64,000 nucleotides of DNA. Origin: Tachypleus tridentatus. Its lineage: Eukaryota > Arthropoda > Merostomata > Xiphosura > Limulidae. Each line of letters starts with the position of its first letter. Position 1 is the first letter of the stretch. Position numbers and translations under genes: made by a program. The notes beneath the pieces were generated by a model. The model ran no database searches and had not been told where the DNA came from. It was given only the letters and a program-made list of their open reading frames with translations. The stretch spans positions 20,887,396 to 20,951,395 of the forward strand of contig NC_134833.1 in NCBI RefSeq assembly GCF_004210375.1, read 5' to 3'. Positions 1-11,984 of the stretch are shown here, piece by piece.

Positions 1-60
1 GATAGATTATATATATAGAGAAATAGGCTTAACTCCGTTTCATAATAACCTTCGCTCAAT

Positions 61-262
61 GCTTAGCAGTTGACTCGTAATCTGAGGGTTGCGGGTTCGA
101 ATCCCCGTCGCACCAAACATGCTCACCCCGTCATCCCTTTGGGGCGCTATAATGTGAAGGTATATCCCACTATTCATTGGTAAAAGAGTAGCCCAAGAGT
201 TTCAGTGAGTGATGATAACTAGCTGCCTTCCCTCTAGTCTTACACTGCTAAATTAGGGACGA
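61..262 (+). mobile_element. SINE-A copy, head partly lost
   Basis: Copy of the dominant tRNA-derived SINE (called SINE-A here). The B box GGTTCGAATCC lies near 93-103, followed by the central part (CCCACTATTC, AAAAGAGTAGCCCAAGAG) and the block CTAGTCTTACACTGCTAAATTAGGGACG. The first bases of the head are replaced, and the copy stops at GGGACGAAC without the usual 3' tail, so it is truncated at both ends. Confidence 0.85.
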
Positions 263-496
263 ACACGTTTCACACTTACATTTGTGAGTGCTTTACCAAA
301 GAGCCAGTTACTTTATTCAGTTCGAAAAGCTCCGCCCTTAGGATCTCTTACCTAACATAAGTTTCCGTTCAGGTTCAACTTTTTTTTATTTCTTATATTA
401 GCATTTAAATTGCGGAGAATTCAGAGAACGTCAACATTAAAACGTCAAAATAAAAGTCAACATTAAACCTACATACACACACACATATATAAAATA

Positions 497-2026
497 CACT
501 GCTAGCCAAAATCTTAAGACCAACGAACATAAAGAAAAAAATATGCATTTTGCATTGTTAGACTCAACCACTTATTTGAGTAGAGCTTTGAAAGATGAAA
601 ATAAGAAGAGGGAAAATGAAAATAAACTTTCTAAGCATTTAATAGGGAAAATGTGAACACTATGAAATTAGTCTAAATACTAGCTGGTCAAAAGTTTAAG
701 ACCATACAAAAAAGAAGTCCTAAACAGGGTAGGAAATGCCCAACAAGAGGTCTCGGAAGTGAGTTGCATGGCCGTTATTGCGAATAACTGCAAACATTTG
801 CTTTGGCATGGTCGATATAAGCGTTTGCAGAAGGCTGGCTGGAATGTTATTCCAAGTAGTGAAGATGGTTTCACGAAGATCATGCACTGTTTGGAATTGA
901 CGTCCATTTCTATAGACTTACCTTGCCATCCACCCCTAAAAATTTTCAATGGGATTCAGGTCGGGCGAACACGCTAAATGGTCCAAAAGAATCAGCTTAT
1001 TCACCATGAAAAAAGTCCTTTCTTCTGCGGGCATTGTGGATTGCAGCGTTGTCCTGCTGAAAAATTCAGTCATTTATACACAAGCTAGGGCCTTCAGTCA
1101 ATAAGGATGTTCTCTCCAACAAGTTGATGTAGCCAGCTGCTGTTTGTCGTCCCTGTATAACCTGAAGCTCCATTGTTCCATGGAAGGAGAAAACACCCCA
1201 GATCATGGTGGAACCTTCTACACGACACAGTGGAGGTAACGTTGGAAGTCATCTGGACCATCCAGGTTAATTTTTTCTCATAAGAGAACAAAATCTTCTT
1301 CCACTTTTCTACGTCCCATGTTTGGTGCTTCTCAGAAAAGTTTAACTGAGCTGTTTCGTGGTGTGGAAGGAGGCGTGGCCTTTAAAGACGTTTACGGTTT
1401 TTAAACCTTTTTCTCGTAAATGCCGTTTTATTTTTCTTGACCTGCATTTTGCTTCCGTAAGGGCCTTAATCTGGTTCGACGATAGACTGGTGTCTTGCCG
1501 GACAACACGTTGAATCCTCTTGCTCAACGCCGGCGAAAGTTTCTTGGGCTGACCACTTAAAATTCTCGTTCCGTATCCCTCAGGATCTTTTAAGAAATTT
1601 GCAACAGCAGTTTTACTACGCCCAATCTCACCAGCGGTGGCATGTTGAGAGAGACCTTGCTTTTGCAGCTCAACAATTCTGTCACGGTCAAACTCTGTCA
1701 ACATTTTAGCCTTTGCCATGTTTTTACCCAATGTAACACAGGAGATGTCAATGAAAAATGTTGACAACGCTAATGCTTGAACACAAATGACTAAATTTCT
1801 TTATGTGTTTACCGATTAACGCTTCGTTTCAGTATGGTCTTAAACTTTTGACCAGCTAGTATTTAGACTAATTTCATAGTGTTCACATTTTCCCTATTAA
1901 ATGCTAAAAAAGTTTTTTTTATTTTCCCTTTTCTTATTTTTATCCTTCGAAGCTCTACTCAAATAAGTGGTTGAGTCTAACAACGTAAAATGCATACTTG
2001 TTCTTTATGTTTATTGGCCAGCAGTG
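497..2026 (-). mobile_element. Tc1-like DNA transposon with long IR/DR inverted repeats
   Basis: A 1530-bp element flanked by TA dinucleotides (495-496 and 2027-2028), the expected Tc1/mariner target duplication. Inverted repeats of about 200 bp occupy 497-706 and 1832-2026. Each was built with two transposase-binding-like motifs: an outer one (CACTGCTAGCCAAAATC at 497) and an inner one (AGCTGGTCAAAAGTTTAAG at 682, mirrored at 1840-1859). This is the IR/DR architecture known from Sleeping Beauty-type elements. The right outer motif has lost about 16 bases relative to the left, so the right end is damaged. The central minus-strand gene is a broken transposase. The element is non-autonomous now. 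Confidence 0.9.
740..1719 (-). pseudogene. Tc1-like transposase pseudogene
   Basis: Reads right to left inside the element. The likely start is the Met at 1719 (MAKAKMLTEFDRDRIV), 16 codons inside a longer open frame. The first ~110 residues are the paired-type helix-turn-helix DNA-binding region (GLSQHATAGEIGRSKTAVANF, then GQPKKLSPALSKRIQR). That frame stops at 1342. Catalytic-domain remnants continue in other frames: STMIWGVFSFHGTMEL, typical of the region around the second Asp, at about 1170-1210, and SPDLNPIEN, near the C-terminal catalytic acidic residue, at 940-972. A family member is about 340 residues in one frame; this copy has several frameshifts and is surely inactive. Confidence 0.85.
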
Positions 2027-2275
2027 TATGTGTATGTCTGTTCTCTAAGCTAGATGTGTTTACATATGGAAGAACTACCTATTTACTTTCTAGTCTAGTG
2101 AAATTACTTACAATATTTCAACAAAATGAGATGCTTAGATGTCTTGTTTGAATAGAAATGTCGAAATCCATAAAATAAATCCAATGGTCATTGCGCTCTG
2201 CTTTCTGATAATTGTTTATAGAAAGTATTCGTTTTTGTTATAATTTAACACGAATAATATATTTACTGCATTTTA

Positions 2276-2545
2276 GGCCCGACATGGCCAAGCGTGTTAA
2301 GGCGTGCGACTCGTAATCTGAGGGTCGCGGGTTCGCATCCCCGTCGCGCGAAACATGCTCGCCCTTTCAGCCTTGGGGGCGTTATAATGTGACGGTCAAT
2401 CCCACTATTCGTTGGTAAAAGAGTAGCCCAAGTGTTGGCGGTGGATGGCGATTACTAGTTGCCTTCCCTCTGGTCTTACACTGTTAAATTAGGAACGGCT
2501 AGCGAAGATAACGCTCCAGTAGCTTTGTGGGAAATTCAAAAAATG
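2276..2545 (+). mobile_element. SINE-A, near full length
   Basis: Starts at GGCCCGACATGGCC and runs through the tRNA-like head (B box GGTTCGCATCC), the central domain and the tail TAGCTTTGTGGGAAATTC. The head has the variant CCAAGCGTGTTAAGG rather than CCAGGTGGTTAAGG, shared with the copy at 50416, so at least two head subfamilies exist. Confidence 0.9.
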
Positions 2546-3325
2546 CAAATTGGCTGCCTTTAAACCACCTTGGAATAGTTTATCTAAATACTCTTTCGTC
2601 ATTACCAACGAAAATATAGAAATATTTTTTTAATCTAAAATTCCTCAAGAAGAATCTAACGGTTGAGCTAGAACGTTACCAACACACAAGCATCACCACT
2701 GTAGTCTTGCACTAAGTGTTCTAACAAGTCGTATTTAGCAGTATTCTGGATTATCGATTTTCGATTCCGATTCACAGACTGTTGCTACAAAACTAGCAAG
2801 TACATGATATCGTGGATATAACTTGACTTCCCGTGATAAGGTTTTCGTTTTGTTCTTTGTCATGTGGTTGTTTATTTGGTTAGCACGTTAAACTTATACA
2901 GTTTATAAGAATCAAATAATTTTATATCCATTTAGTATATGTCACAGAATAAATTAATTCGCTTCTTTGGTGTTTTCTTCAACAATATATTTTAATAAAG
3001 GTTTTAAATAATAGTTAATCTTTCTTTTGTCATTTCGCTTCTCTGATGCAGACCAGTTTTGGGGGCACCAGAATACGTCTTTAACCTAATACTAACCTTT
3101 TGAATAATCAAGTTATTTGCTATTTTTAGAAACTAAAATGTGATCTGAATTATTGAAGTCTGTTTAATAAATATAATTTCTTGTGTTTTCGATAGAGGAA
3201 AAAAAAATACAAAACCGTAAAATTGTCAATGTATCTACATTATACAAAATTAAAGAAGATACAGTTTATATGCAATAATGCATCCAAAAAAAATTCATTT
3301 TCACAATTAAAACAATGAATAACTC
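2546..3325. other. AT-rich unique DNA, nothing recognised
   Basis: No long open frame, no SINE and no tandem repeat that I can see. Confidence 0.6.
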
Positions 3326-3330
3326 CCTTC

Positions 3331-3455
3331 CCCCTTCAGTGGCACAGTGGTATGTCTGCGGACTTATTCTACCAGAAATCGGGTATCGATACTTTTGGGT
3401 GGGCAGATCTCAGATAGCCCTTTATGTAACCTTGTGCTTAAATGCAAAACAAATA
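3331..3455 (+). mobile_element. SINE-C copy (second tRNA-derived family)
   Basis: Begins CCTTCAGTGGCACAGTGG, continues TATGTCTGCGGACTTA, has a degenerate B box (GGGTATCGATACTT) and ends with GATAGCCC and TTGTGCTTAAATGC before an A-rich tail. The same layout recurs in at least ten other places in the window. Confidence 0.75.
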
Positions 3456-3825
3456 AAGAAATTATAAATAATTCACCCTCTTGTTTGATCATGAAGAATT
3501 TCTTTGTTTGTTTCAGAATTATCACCCAGTAAACAATAAAACAAACCTAAACAAGAGCTATCTGCGCTTGGCTGTTCTTAGTTTTTAACTGATGGACTAT
3601 ATAGAAGACTCAACAATATCCACCGCTAGATAGTAGTATTTAAGCTGGCCGAACAGTGAGATTTAGCGGTCACTCTTCTAAGGTATCCGCAGCTTCCCAC
3701 TGAAAAGCACATTTTTGCGACAACAGGACTCGAACCATAAAATATCAGTCTTACAATTTAGGCACATAAACTACTAATCATGCGAAGTGATTGTTTGATC
3801 CATGTTTATAATCTGAACCACTATA

Positions 3826-6800
3826 GTGAAAATATTCTAAACAGAAAACTTTTATAGATGAAATAAATATAGTCAAAACATTCCGTACAGAAAACTTAGT
3901 AGATAAAATAAATGTAGTCAAAACATTCCGTACAGAAAACTTAGTAGATGAAATAAATGTAGTCAAAACACTCCGTACAGAAAACTTAGTAGATGAAATA
4001 AATATAGTCAAAACATTTCGTACAGAAAACTTAGTAGATGAAATAAATATAGTCAAAACATTCCGTAGAGAAAACTTAGTAGGTAAAATAAATGTAGTCA
4101 TACATATCGTACAGAAAACTTAGTAGATGAAATAAATATAGTCAAAACATATCGTACAGAAAACTTAGTAGATAAAATAAATGTAGTCAAAACATTCCGT
4201 ACAGAAAATTTAGTAGGTGAAATAAATATAGTCAAAACATTCCGTACAGAAAACTTAGTAGGTGAAATAAATGTAGTCAAAACATATCGTACAGAAAACT
4301 TAGTAGATAAAATAAATGTAGTCAAAACATTCCGTACAGAAAACTTAGTAGGTGAAATAAATATAGTCAAAACATTCCGTACAGAAAACTTAGTAGGTGA
4401 AATAAATGTAGTCAAAACATATCGTACAGAACACTTAGTAGATAAAATAAATGTAGTCAAAACATTCCGTACAGAAAACTTAGTAGGTGAAATAAATATA
4501 GTCAAAACATTCCGTACAGAAAACTTAGTAGGTAAAATAAATGTAGTCAAAACATATCGTACAGAAAACTTAGTAGATGAAATAAATATAGTCAAAACAT
4601 TCCGTACAGAAAACTTAGTAGATGAAATAAATATAGTCAAAACATATCGTACAGAAAATTTAGTAGATGAAATAAATATAGTCAAAACATATCGTACAGA
4701 AAACTTAGTAGATGAAATAAATGTAGTCAAAACATATCGTACAGAAAACTTAGTAGACAAAATAAATGTAGTCAAAACATTCCGTACAGAAAACTTAGTA
4801 AGTAAAATAAATGTAGTCAAAACATATCGTACAGAAAACTTAGTAGATGAAATAAATATAGTCAAAACATTCCGTACAGAAAACTTAGTAGACGAAATAA
4901 ATGTAGTCATACATATCGTACAGAAAACTTAGTAGATGAAATAAATACAGTCAAAACATTCCGTAGAGAAAACTTAGTAGGTGAAATAAATGTAGTCAAA
5001 ACATTCCGTACAGAAAACTTAATAGATGAAATAAATAAAGTCAAAACATTCCGTACAGAAAACTTAGTAGGTGAAATAAATGTAGTCAAAACATATCGTA
5101 CAGAAAACTTAGTAGATAAAATAAATGTAATCAAAACATTCCGTACAGAAAACTTAGTAGGTGAAATAAATATAGTCAAAACATTTCGTACAGAAAACTT
5201 AGTAGGTGAAATAAATGTAGTCAAAACATATCGTACAGAAAACTTAGTAGGTGAAATAAATGTAGTCAAAACATATCGTACAGAAAACTTAGTAGATGAA
5301 ATAAATATAGTCAAAACATTCCGTACAGAAAACTTAGTAGGTGAAATAAATGTAGTCAAAACATATCGTACAGAACACTTAGTAGATAAAATAAATGTAG
5401 TCAAAACATTCCGTACAGAAAACTTAGTAAGTAAAATAAATGTAGTCAAAACATATCGTACAGAAAACTTAGTAGATGAAATAAATATAGTCAAAACATT
5501 CCGTACAGAAAACTTAGTAGACGAAATAAATGTAGTCATACATATCGTACAGAAAACTTAGTAGATGAAATAAATACAGTCAAAACATTCCGTAGAGAAA
5601 ACTTAGTAGGTGAAATAAATGTAGTCAAAACATTCCGTACAGAAAACTTAATAGATGAAATAAATAAAGTCAAAACATTCCGTACAGAAAACTTAGTAGG
5701 TGAAATAAATGTAGTCAAAACATATCGTACAGAAAACTTAGTAGATAAAATAAATGTAATCAAAACATTCCGTACAGAAAACTTAGTAGGTGAAATAAAT
5801 ATAGTCAAAACATTTCGTACAGAAAACTTAGTAGGTGAAATAAATGTAGTCAAAACATATCGTACAGAAAACTTAGTAGGTGAAATAAATGTAGTCAAAA
5901 TATATCGTACAGAAAACTTAGTAGACAAAATAAATGTAGTCAAAACATTCCGTACAGAAAACTTAGTAGGTGAAATAAATATAGTCAAAACATTCCGTAC
6001 AGAAAACTTAGTAGGTGAAATAAATGTAGTCAAAACATATCGTACAGAAAACTTAGAAGATAAAATAAATGTAGTCAAAACATTCCGTACAGAAAACTTA
6101 GTAGGTGAAATAAATATAGTCAAAACATTCCGTACAGAAAACTTAGTAGGTAAAATAAATGTAGTCAAAACATATCGTACAGAAAACTTAGTAGATGAAA
6201 TAAATATAGTCAAAACATTCCGTAGAGAAAACTTAGTAGGTGAAATAAATGTAGTCAAAACATTCCGTACAGAAAACTTAATAGATGAAATAAATAAAGT
6301 CAAAACATTCCGTACAGAAAACTTAGTAGGTGAAATAAATGTAGTCAAAACATATCGTACAGAAAACTTAGTAGATAAAATAAATGTAATCAAAACATTC
6401 CGTACAGAAAACTTAGTAGGTGAAATAAATATAGTCAAAACATTTCGTACAGAAAACTTAGTAGGTGAAATAAATGTAGTCAAAACATATCGTACAGAAA
6501 ACTTAGTAGACAAAATAAATGTAGTCAAAACATTCCGTACAGAAAACTTAGTAGGTGAAATAAATATAGTCAAAACATTCCGTACAGAAAACTTAGTAGG
6601 TGAAATAAATGTAGTCAAAACATATCGTACAGAAAACTTAGAAGATAAAATAAATGTAGTCAAAACATTCCGTACAGAAAACTTAGTAGGTGAAATAAAT
6701 ATAGTCAAAACATTCCGTACAGAAAACTTAGTAGGTAAAATAAATGTAGTCAAAACATATCGTACAGAAAACTTAGTAGATGAAATAAATATAGTCAAAA

Positions 6801-8387
6801 CATTCCGTACAGAAAACTTAGTAGATGAAATAAATATAGTCAAAACATTCCGTACAGAGAACTTAGTAGATGAAATAAATATAATCAAAACATTCCGTAC
6901 AGAAAACTTAGTAGGTAAAATAAATGTAGTCATACATATCGTACAGAAAACTTAGTAGATGAAATAAATATAGTCAAAACATTCCGTACAGAAAACTTAG
7001 TAGGTAAAATAAATATAGTCAAAACATTCCGTACAGAAAACTTAGTAGGTGAAATAAATGTAGTCATACATATCGTACAGAAAACTTAGTAGATGAAATA
7101 AATACAGTCAAAACATTCCGTACAGAAAACTTAGTAGGTGAAATAAATGTAGTCAAAACATTCCGTACAGAAAACTTAGTAGATGAAATAAATGTAGTCA
7201 AAACATATCGTAGAGAAAACTTAGTAGGTGAAATAAGTGTAGTCAAAACATTCCGTACAGAAAACTTAGTAGGTAAAATAAATGTAGTCAAAACATTCCG
7301 TACAGAAAACTTAGTAGGTGAAATAAATGTAATCAAAACATTCCGTACAGAAAACTTAGTAGGTGAAATAAATATAGTCAAAACATTCCGTACAGAAAAC
7401 TTAGTAGGTGAAATAAATGTAGTCAAAACATATCGTACAGAAAACTTAGTAGATAAAATAAATGTAGTGAAAACATTCCGTACAGAAAACTTAGTAGGTG
7501 AAATAAATATAGTCAAAACATTCCGTACAGAAAACTTAGTAGGTGAAATAAATGTAGTCAAAACATATCGTACAGAAAACTTAGTAGATAAAATAAATGT
7601 AGTCATACATATCGTACAGAAAACTTAGTAGATGAAATAAATATAGTCAAAACATATCGTACAGAAAACTTAGTAGATAAAATAAATGTAGTCAAAACAT
7701 TCCGTACAGAAAATTTAGTAGGTGAAATAAATATAGTCAAAACATTCCGTACAGAAAACTTAGTAGGTGAAATAAATATAGTCAAAACATTCCGTACAGA
7801 AAACTTAGTAGGTGAAATAAATGTAGTCAAAACATATCGTACAGAAAACTTAGAAGATAAAATAAATGTAGTCAAAACATTCCGTACAGAAAACTTAGTA
7901 GGTGAAATAAATATAGTCAAAACATTCCGTACAGAAAACTTAGTAGGTAAAATAAATGTAGTCAAAACATATCGTACAGAAAACTTAGTAGATGAAATAA
8001 ATATAGTCAAAACATTCCGTACAGAAAACTTAGTAGATGAAATAAATATAGTCAAAACATATCGTACAGAAAACTTAGTAGATGAAATAAATATAGTCAA
8101 AACATTCCGTACAGAGAACTTAGTAGATGAAATAAATATAGTCAAAACATTCCGTACAGAAAACTTAGTAGGTAAAATAAATGTAGTCATACATATCGTA
8201 CAGAAAACTTAGTAGGTAAAATAAATGTAGTCAAAACATTCCGTACAGAAAACTTAGTAGGTGAAATAAATGTAGTCAAAACATTCCGTACAGAAAACTT
8301 AGTAGGTGAAATAAATGTAGTCAAAACATTCCGTACAGAAAACTTAGTAGGTGAAATAAATGTAGTGAAAACATTCCGTACAGAAAT
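3826..8387. repeat. 45-bp minisatellite, ~100 copies, with 14-unit higher-order repeats
   Basis: Unit core CATTCCGTACAGAAAACTT followed by AGTAGGTGAAATAAATGTAG, 45 bp long. Units alternate between CATTCCG and CATATCG and between GTAGGTG, GTAGATG and GTAGATA. A diagnostic variant (CCGTAGAGAA) occurs at 4961, 5590 and 6220, i.e. 629 and 630 bp apart, which is 14 units. One-base-short units (GTCATACATATCG) appear near 4098, 4908, 5537, 6931, 7063, 7604 and 8188 and reset the reading frame. Because 45 is divisible by 3, the minus strand yields long open frames with a 15-residue repeat (VLTTFISPTKFSVRN). I do not read these as genes. Confidence 0.95.
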
Positions 8388-8437
8388 GTTCAAAGCCTAA
8401 CCCAATATTCTCAAAACATTCCGATCTTTACTTCAAA

Positions 8438-8605
8438 ACTCAGTTGTGGTAAGGCCTATTTTTTACACAGTTAACACTGTCTCACAAAACAGTTGTCGAT
8501 AAGTCTATTTTTACACAGCTAACGCTACATCAGAAAACAGTTGTCGTTAGGCCTATATTACACAGCAAACACAACATCGCAAAACAATTATCGGCAAGCC
8601 TAATT
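8438..8605. repeat. Degenerate ~50-bp tandem repeat
   Basis: Three to four diverged units with the pattern AAAACAGTTGTCGATAAG, CCTATTTT, TACACAGCTAACGC. It follows directly on the 45-bp array but is unrelated in sequence. Confidence 0.6.
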
Positions 8606-8609
8606 TTTT

Positions 8610-9325
8610 TCCCTAGCGACCCCTACTTTAGAGTGATTAAGTAGAATAATAACTATCTAAAATTATGTTCAGTTTGAACGTTAAATGTTCAAAAGAGCAC
8701 TTCATTGTTGTAGAAAATTTAAATAGGCGACAAAAACCACAAAAAGATAATTACCCTTCGGCTCCTCATAAAAAGAAATCTTACCAGTTCATTTTCAAGA
8801 TCATAAGCGCTTCTGTTCACCACGGTTTATAAGTGAAGTAATGTTATTTCAGAATTCGGAAAACCCGTAATTTATGAGTGACGGTTCGTTCAATACGTAC
8901 AAACAGCAGAGAATTTCTCATTCAAGATGTAACAGCAGCCACCCAATTATTTATAACCGAACAATATTGCTTATCTCTCGTCTTAAAGAAATGTTCAAGC
9001 TACATGCTTTATTTCTCTGACATTGAGTTACCAACATTACAACGCAAAGTAATCAAAAGCGCGAAAACTTGTGGTAAACTTTCTTTTTTCTTCCAATTAT
9101 TTGCTGTAGACTGGATAGATTTATCTTGCAAAACATGATTCGTCTCGTCCAATTTTGTCATGAGTTAATTCTAACAAAATGAAAGACGATACTGAGGAAA
9201 AAAATGGTTATCACGTGCTTCAAAGCACTACGAGGCTGGGGGCTAATAGCAATTATTCTGCTCTAATTGTAAATCAGAGAGCGCATAACTTGCGCTTCTC
9301 GCTTTGGGGCCATCGGTGCGTTATA
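8610..9325. other. Unique DNA, no supported gene
   Basis: Contains an 86-codon plus-strand open frame at 8878-9138, but it has no recognisable motif and is no longer than expected by chance. Nothing else is visible. Confidence 0.5.
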
Positions 9326-9327
9326 AG

Positions 9328-9601
9328 TTTGCTTTGTTTGTTTATTTTTGAATTTCGCGCAAAGCTACTCGAGGGCTATCTGCGCTAGCCGTCCCTAATT
9401 TAGCAGTGTAAGACCAGAGGGAAGGCAGCTAGTCATCGCCACCCACCGCCAACTCTTGGGCTGCTCTTTTACCAACGAATAGTGCGATTGGCCGTCACAT
9501 TATAACGCCCCACGGCTGAAAGAGCGATCATGTTTGGCGCGACGGGGATGCGAACCCGCGTCCCTCAGATTACGAGTCGCATGCCTTAACACACGGGGCC
9601 A
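9328..9601 (-). mobile_element. SINE-A, full length with target duplication
   Basis: Reverse-orientation copy: T-rich tail and GAATTTCGCGCAAAGC at the left, tRNA-like head at the right. It is flanked by GGTGCGTTATAAG (9315-9327) and GGTGCGTTACAAG (9602-9614), a 13-bp target-site duplication with one mismatch. The head end (CACACGGGGCC) is slightly eroded. Confidence 0.93.
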
Positions 9602-9734
9602 GGTGCGTTACAAGAATGACAATGAAATCCAACTATCTGTCCAAATAAAACTGTAGCCTACTAGTTACTAATGGATGTTATTTAGTGGGAAGTCTTTTCT
9701 GTAGTTTATAAGTTCGAAACTATCTTTACAAGAA

Positions 9735-10860
9735 AATTACAAAACAAACAAGTATAATACGTGTTACAAAACAAACAAGTATAACACGTGTTACAAAACA
9801 AACAAGTATAACACGTGTTACAAAACAAACAAGTATAACACGTGTTACAAAACAAACAAGTATAATACGTGTTACAAAACAAACAAAGTATAATACGTGT
9901 TATAAAACAAACAAGTACAATACGTGTTATAAAACAAACAAGGATAATACGTGTTATAAAACAAACAAGTATAATACGTGTTACAAAACAAACAAGTATA
10001 ATACGTGTTATAAAACAAACAAGTATAACACGTGTTACAAAACAAACAAGTATAACACGTGTTACACAACAAACAAGTACAATACGTGTTATAAAACAAA
10101 CAAGGATAATACGTGTTATAAAACAAACAAGTATAACACGTGTTACAAAACAGACAAGTATAATACGTGTTACAAAACAAACAAGTATAATACGTGTTAT
10201 AAAACAAACAAGTATAACACGTGTTACAAAACAAACAAGTATAATACGTGTTACAAAACAAACAAGTACAATACGTGTTATAAAATAAACAAATACAATA
10301 CGTGTTATAAAACAAACAAATACAATACGTGTTATAAAACAAACAAGTACAATACGTGTTATAAAACAAACAAGTATAATACGTGTTACAAAACAGACAA
10401 GCATAATACGTGTTATAAAACAAAGAATAATAATACGTGTTACAAAACAAACAAGTATAATACGTGTTACAAAACAAACAAGTATAATACGTGTTACAAA
10501 ACAAACAAGTATAACACGTGTTACAAAACAAACAAATACAATACGTGTTACAAAACAAACAAGTATAACACGTGTTACAAAACAAACAAGTATAATACGT
10601 GTTATAAAACAGACAAGTATAATACGTGTTACAAAACAAACAAGTATAATACGTGTTACAAAACAGACAAGTATAATACGTGTTATAAAACAAACGAGTA
10701 TAATATGTGTTACAAAACAAACAAGTATAATACGTGTTACAAAACAGACAAGTATAATACGTGTTATAAAACAGACAAGTATAATACGTGTTACAAAACA
10801 AACAAGTATAATACGTGCTACAAAACAGACAAGTATAATACGTGTTAAGAAACAAACAAC
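9735..10860. repeat. 27-bp minisatellite with palindromic CACGTG/TACGTG cores, ~42 copies
   Basis: Unit ACAAAACAAACAAGTATAAT plus ACGTGTT, 27 bp. About nine units read TAACACGTGTTA, a perfect 12-bp palindrome containing the E-box CACGTG; most others carry AATACGTGTTA. As 27 is divisible by 3, both strands remain open for hundreds of codons (minus strand up to 405 codons with a 9-residue repeat). The same DNA gives long frames in more than one phase, which argues against coding. Confidence 0.95.
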
Positions 10861-10969
10861 ATCTTTAAGAAAGTGTGGAAACCAGTCAATATTTACTGTA
10901 AGAAACTTCATATTCTCAACCACAGAGTGCAGAGTGTAGCTCTTTAACTAAATATGGTGAAACTAAAAT

Positions 10970-11092
10970 AATGTTTGTTTGTTATTAAGCACAAAGTTAC
11001 ACAGTGAGTTTACTTTGGTGTGCCCACTACGGGTATCGAAACCCTGTTTTGAAAGTTATAAGCCTTCAGGCTTACCGTTGAGCCACTTGAAT
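10970..11092 (-). mobile_element. SINE-C copy
   Basis: Reverse copy: TTGTTATTAAGCACAAAG at the left (tail), TATCGAAACCCTG (B-box region), and GCTTACCGTTGAGCCACTT (head) at the right. Diverged. Confidence 0.7.
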
Positions 11093-11190
11093 GGTGAGGA
11101 AGTTGAATAATGAAAGTCATTCATTACGTCACAAATCTGTTCATTCTGTTTTAGAGTGAGATCGTTAGAATTATAGAAACAGTAATTATT

Positions 11191-11457
11191 TGTTTATTTC
11201 CTTGTTGGATTTTTGTGCAAAGCTACTCGAGGGCTATATGCGTTAGACGACCCTAACTTACAAGCGATAGACCATAAGAAAGGTAGCTAGGAAACACAAC
11301 CCACCACAAATTATCTTTTTAGCAACGAAAGGTATGACTGGTCGTCGCGTTATGAAGCCACCACGACTGGAAGGGCAAGTGTGTTCGATTATGGAATTAA
11401 AACTTGGAATGTGCATATTATAGGTCGATGCGTTAACCACCAGATCATGCCAGGCCC
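11191..11457 (-). mobile_element. SINE-A, diverged
   Basis: Left end GTGCAAAGCTACTCGAGGGC, right end GATCATGCCAGGCCCC. The centre and the B box are heavily mutated, so this is an older copy than most in the window. Confidence 0.8.
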
Positions 11458-11960
11458 CAAAATAATAAAGATTTGCAGTCGGTAAAAACCATAATTTATA
11501 TACTACATGTTTATCTGATCACGTGGACTTAAAAACCGTACACTCGGTCTGCACCACATAAACACACGGAAACAACAAAGTAAAATGACTCTAGAAGCGG
11601 ATAAAAAGCAAAACATTTTAAACTAAAGTCATTAAAATCATGTTACTATATTTATCTGAACAAACGTGACCGTATACTAACAAACACATTTTACCGAATT
11701 GAATTGAGTGGCAGATTTTAGTCCCAGAGGTTACGTTTACATGCACTGACCCCACACGTGAAGGCCTGCGGAAAGAGAATTCCGTTACCTATGTTACCAG
11801 TAGTCTACTAGCTATACACTGTTCTATCGATTATCGATGTGTTTTTTTTCTCCTAGCTATACCGTACAGTACTTTAGTATCCAATTGTCTCAGCCGTTCT
11901 CGATATCGATGAAGATCCTTCATGGTTGCTGTCTTGGTCTTACTGGTGTGTGTGTACCGT
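11458..11960. other. Unique DNA, nothing recognised
   Basis: No repeat or coding signal seen. It runs up to the 41-bp array. Confidence 0.5.
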
Positions 11961-11984
11961 AGGTTAATATCCTACGGTAGAGTT

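Noticed and set aside
3778..8393. Long minus-strand open frames (up to 465 codons) encoding 15-residue repeats
   Set aside because: The 45-bp unit is divisible by 3, so any stop-free frame stays open. There is no signal peptide, and one-base-short units break the frame at block junctions.
8878..9138. 86-codon plus-strand frame as a small gene
   Set aside because: No recognisable motif, no promoter or splice support, and a length expected by chance.
9706..10923. 405- and 327-codon minus-strand frames and a 139-codon plus-strand frame
   Set aside because: They overlap each other in different phases over the same 27-bp minisatellite; this is read-through of a repeat.
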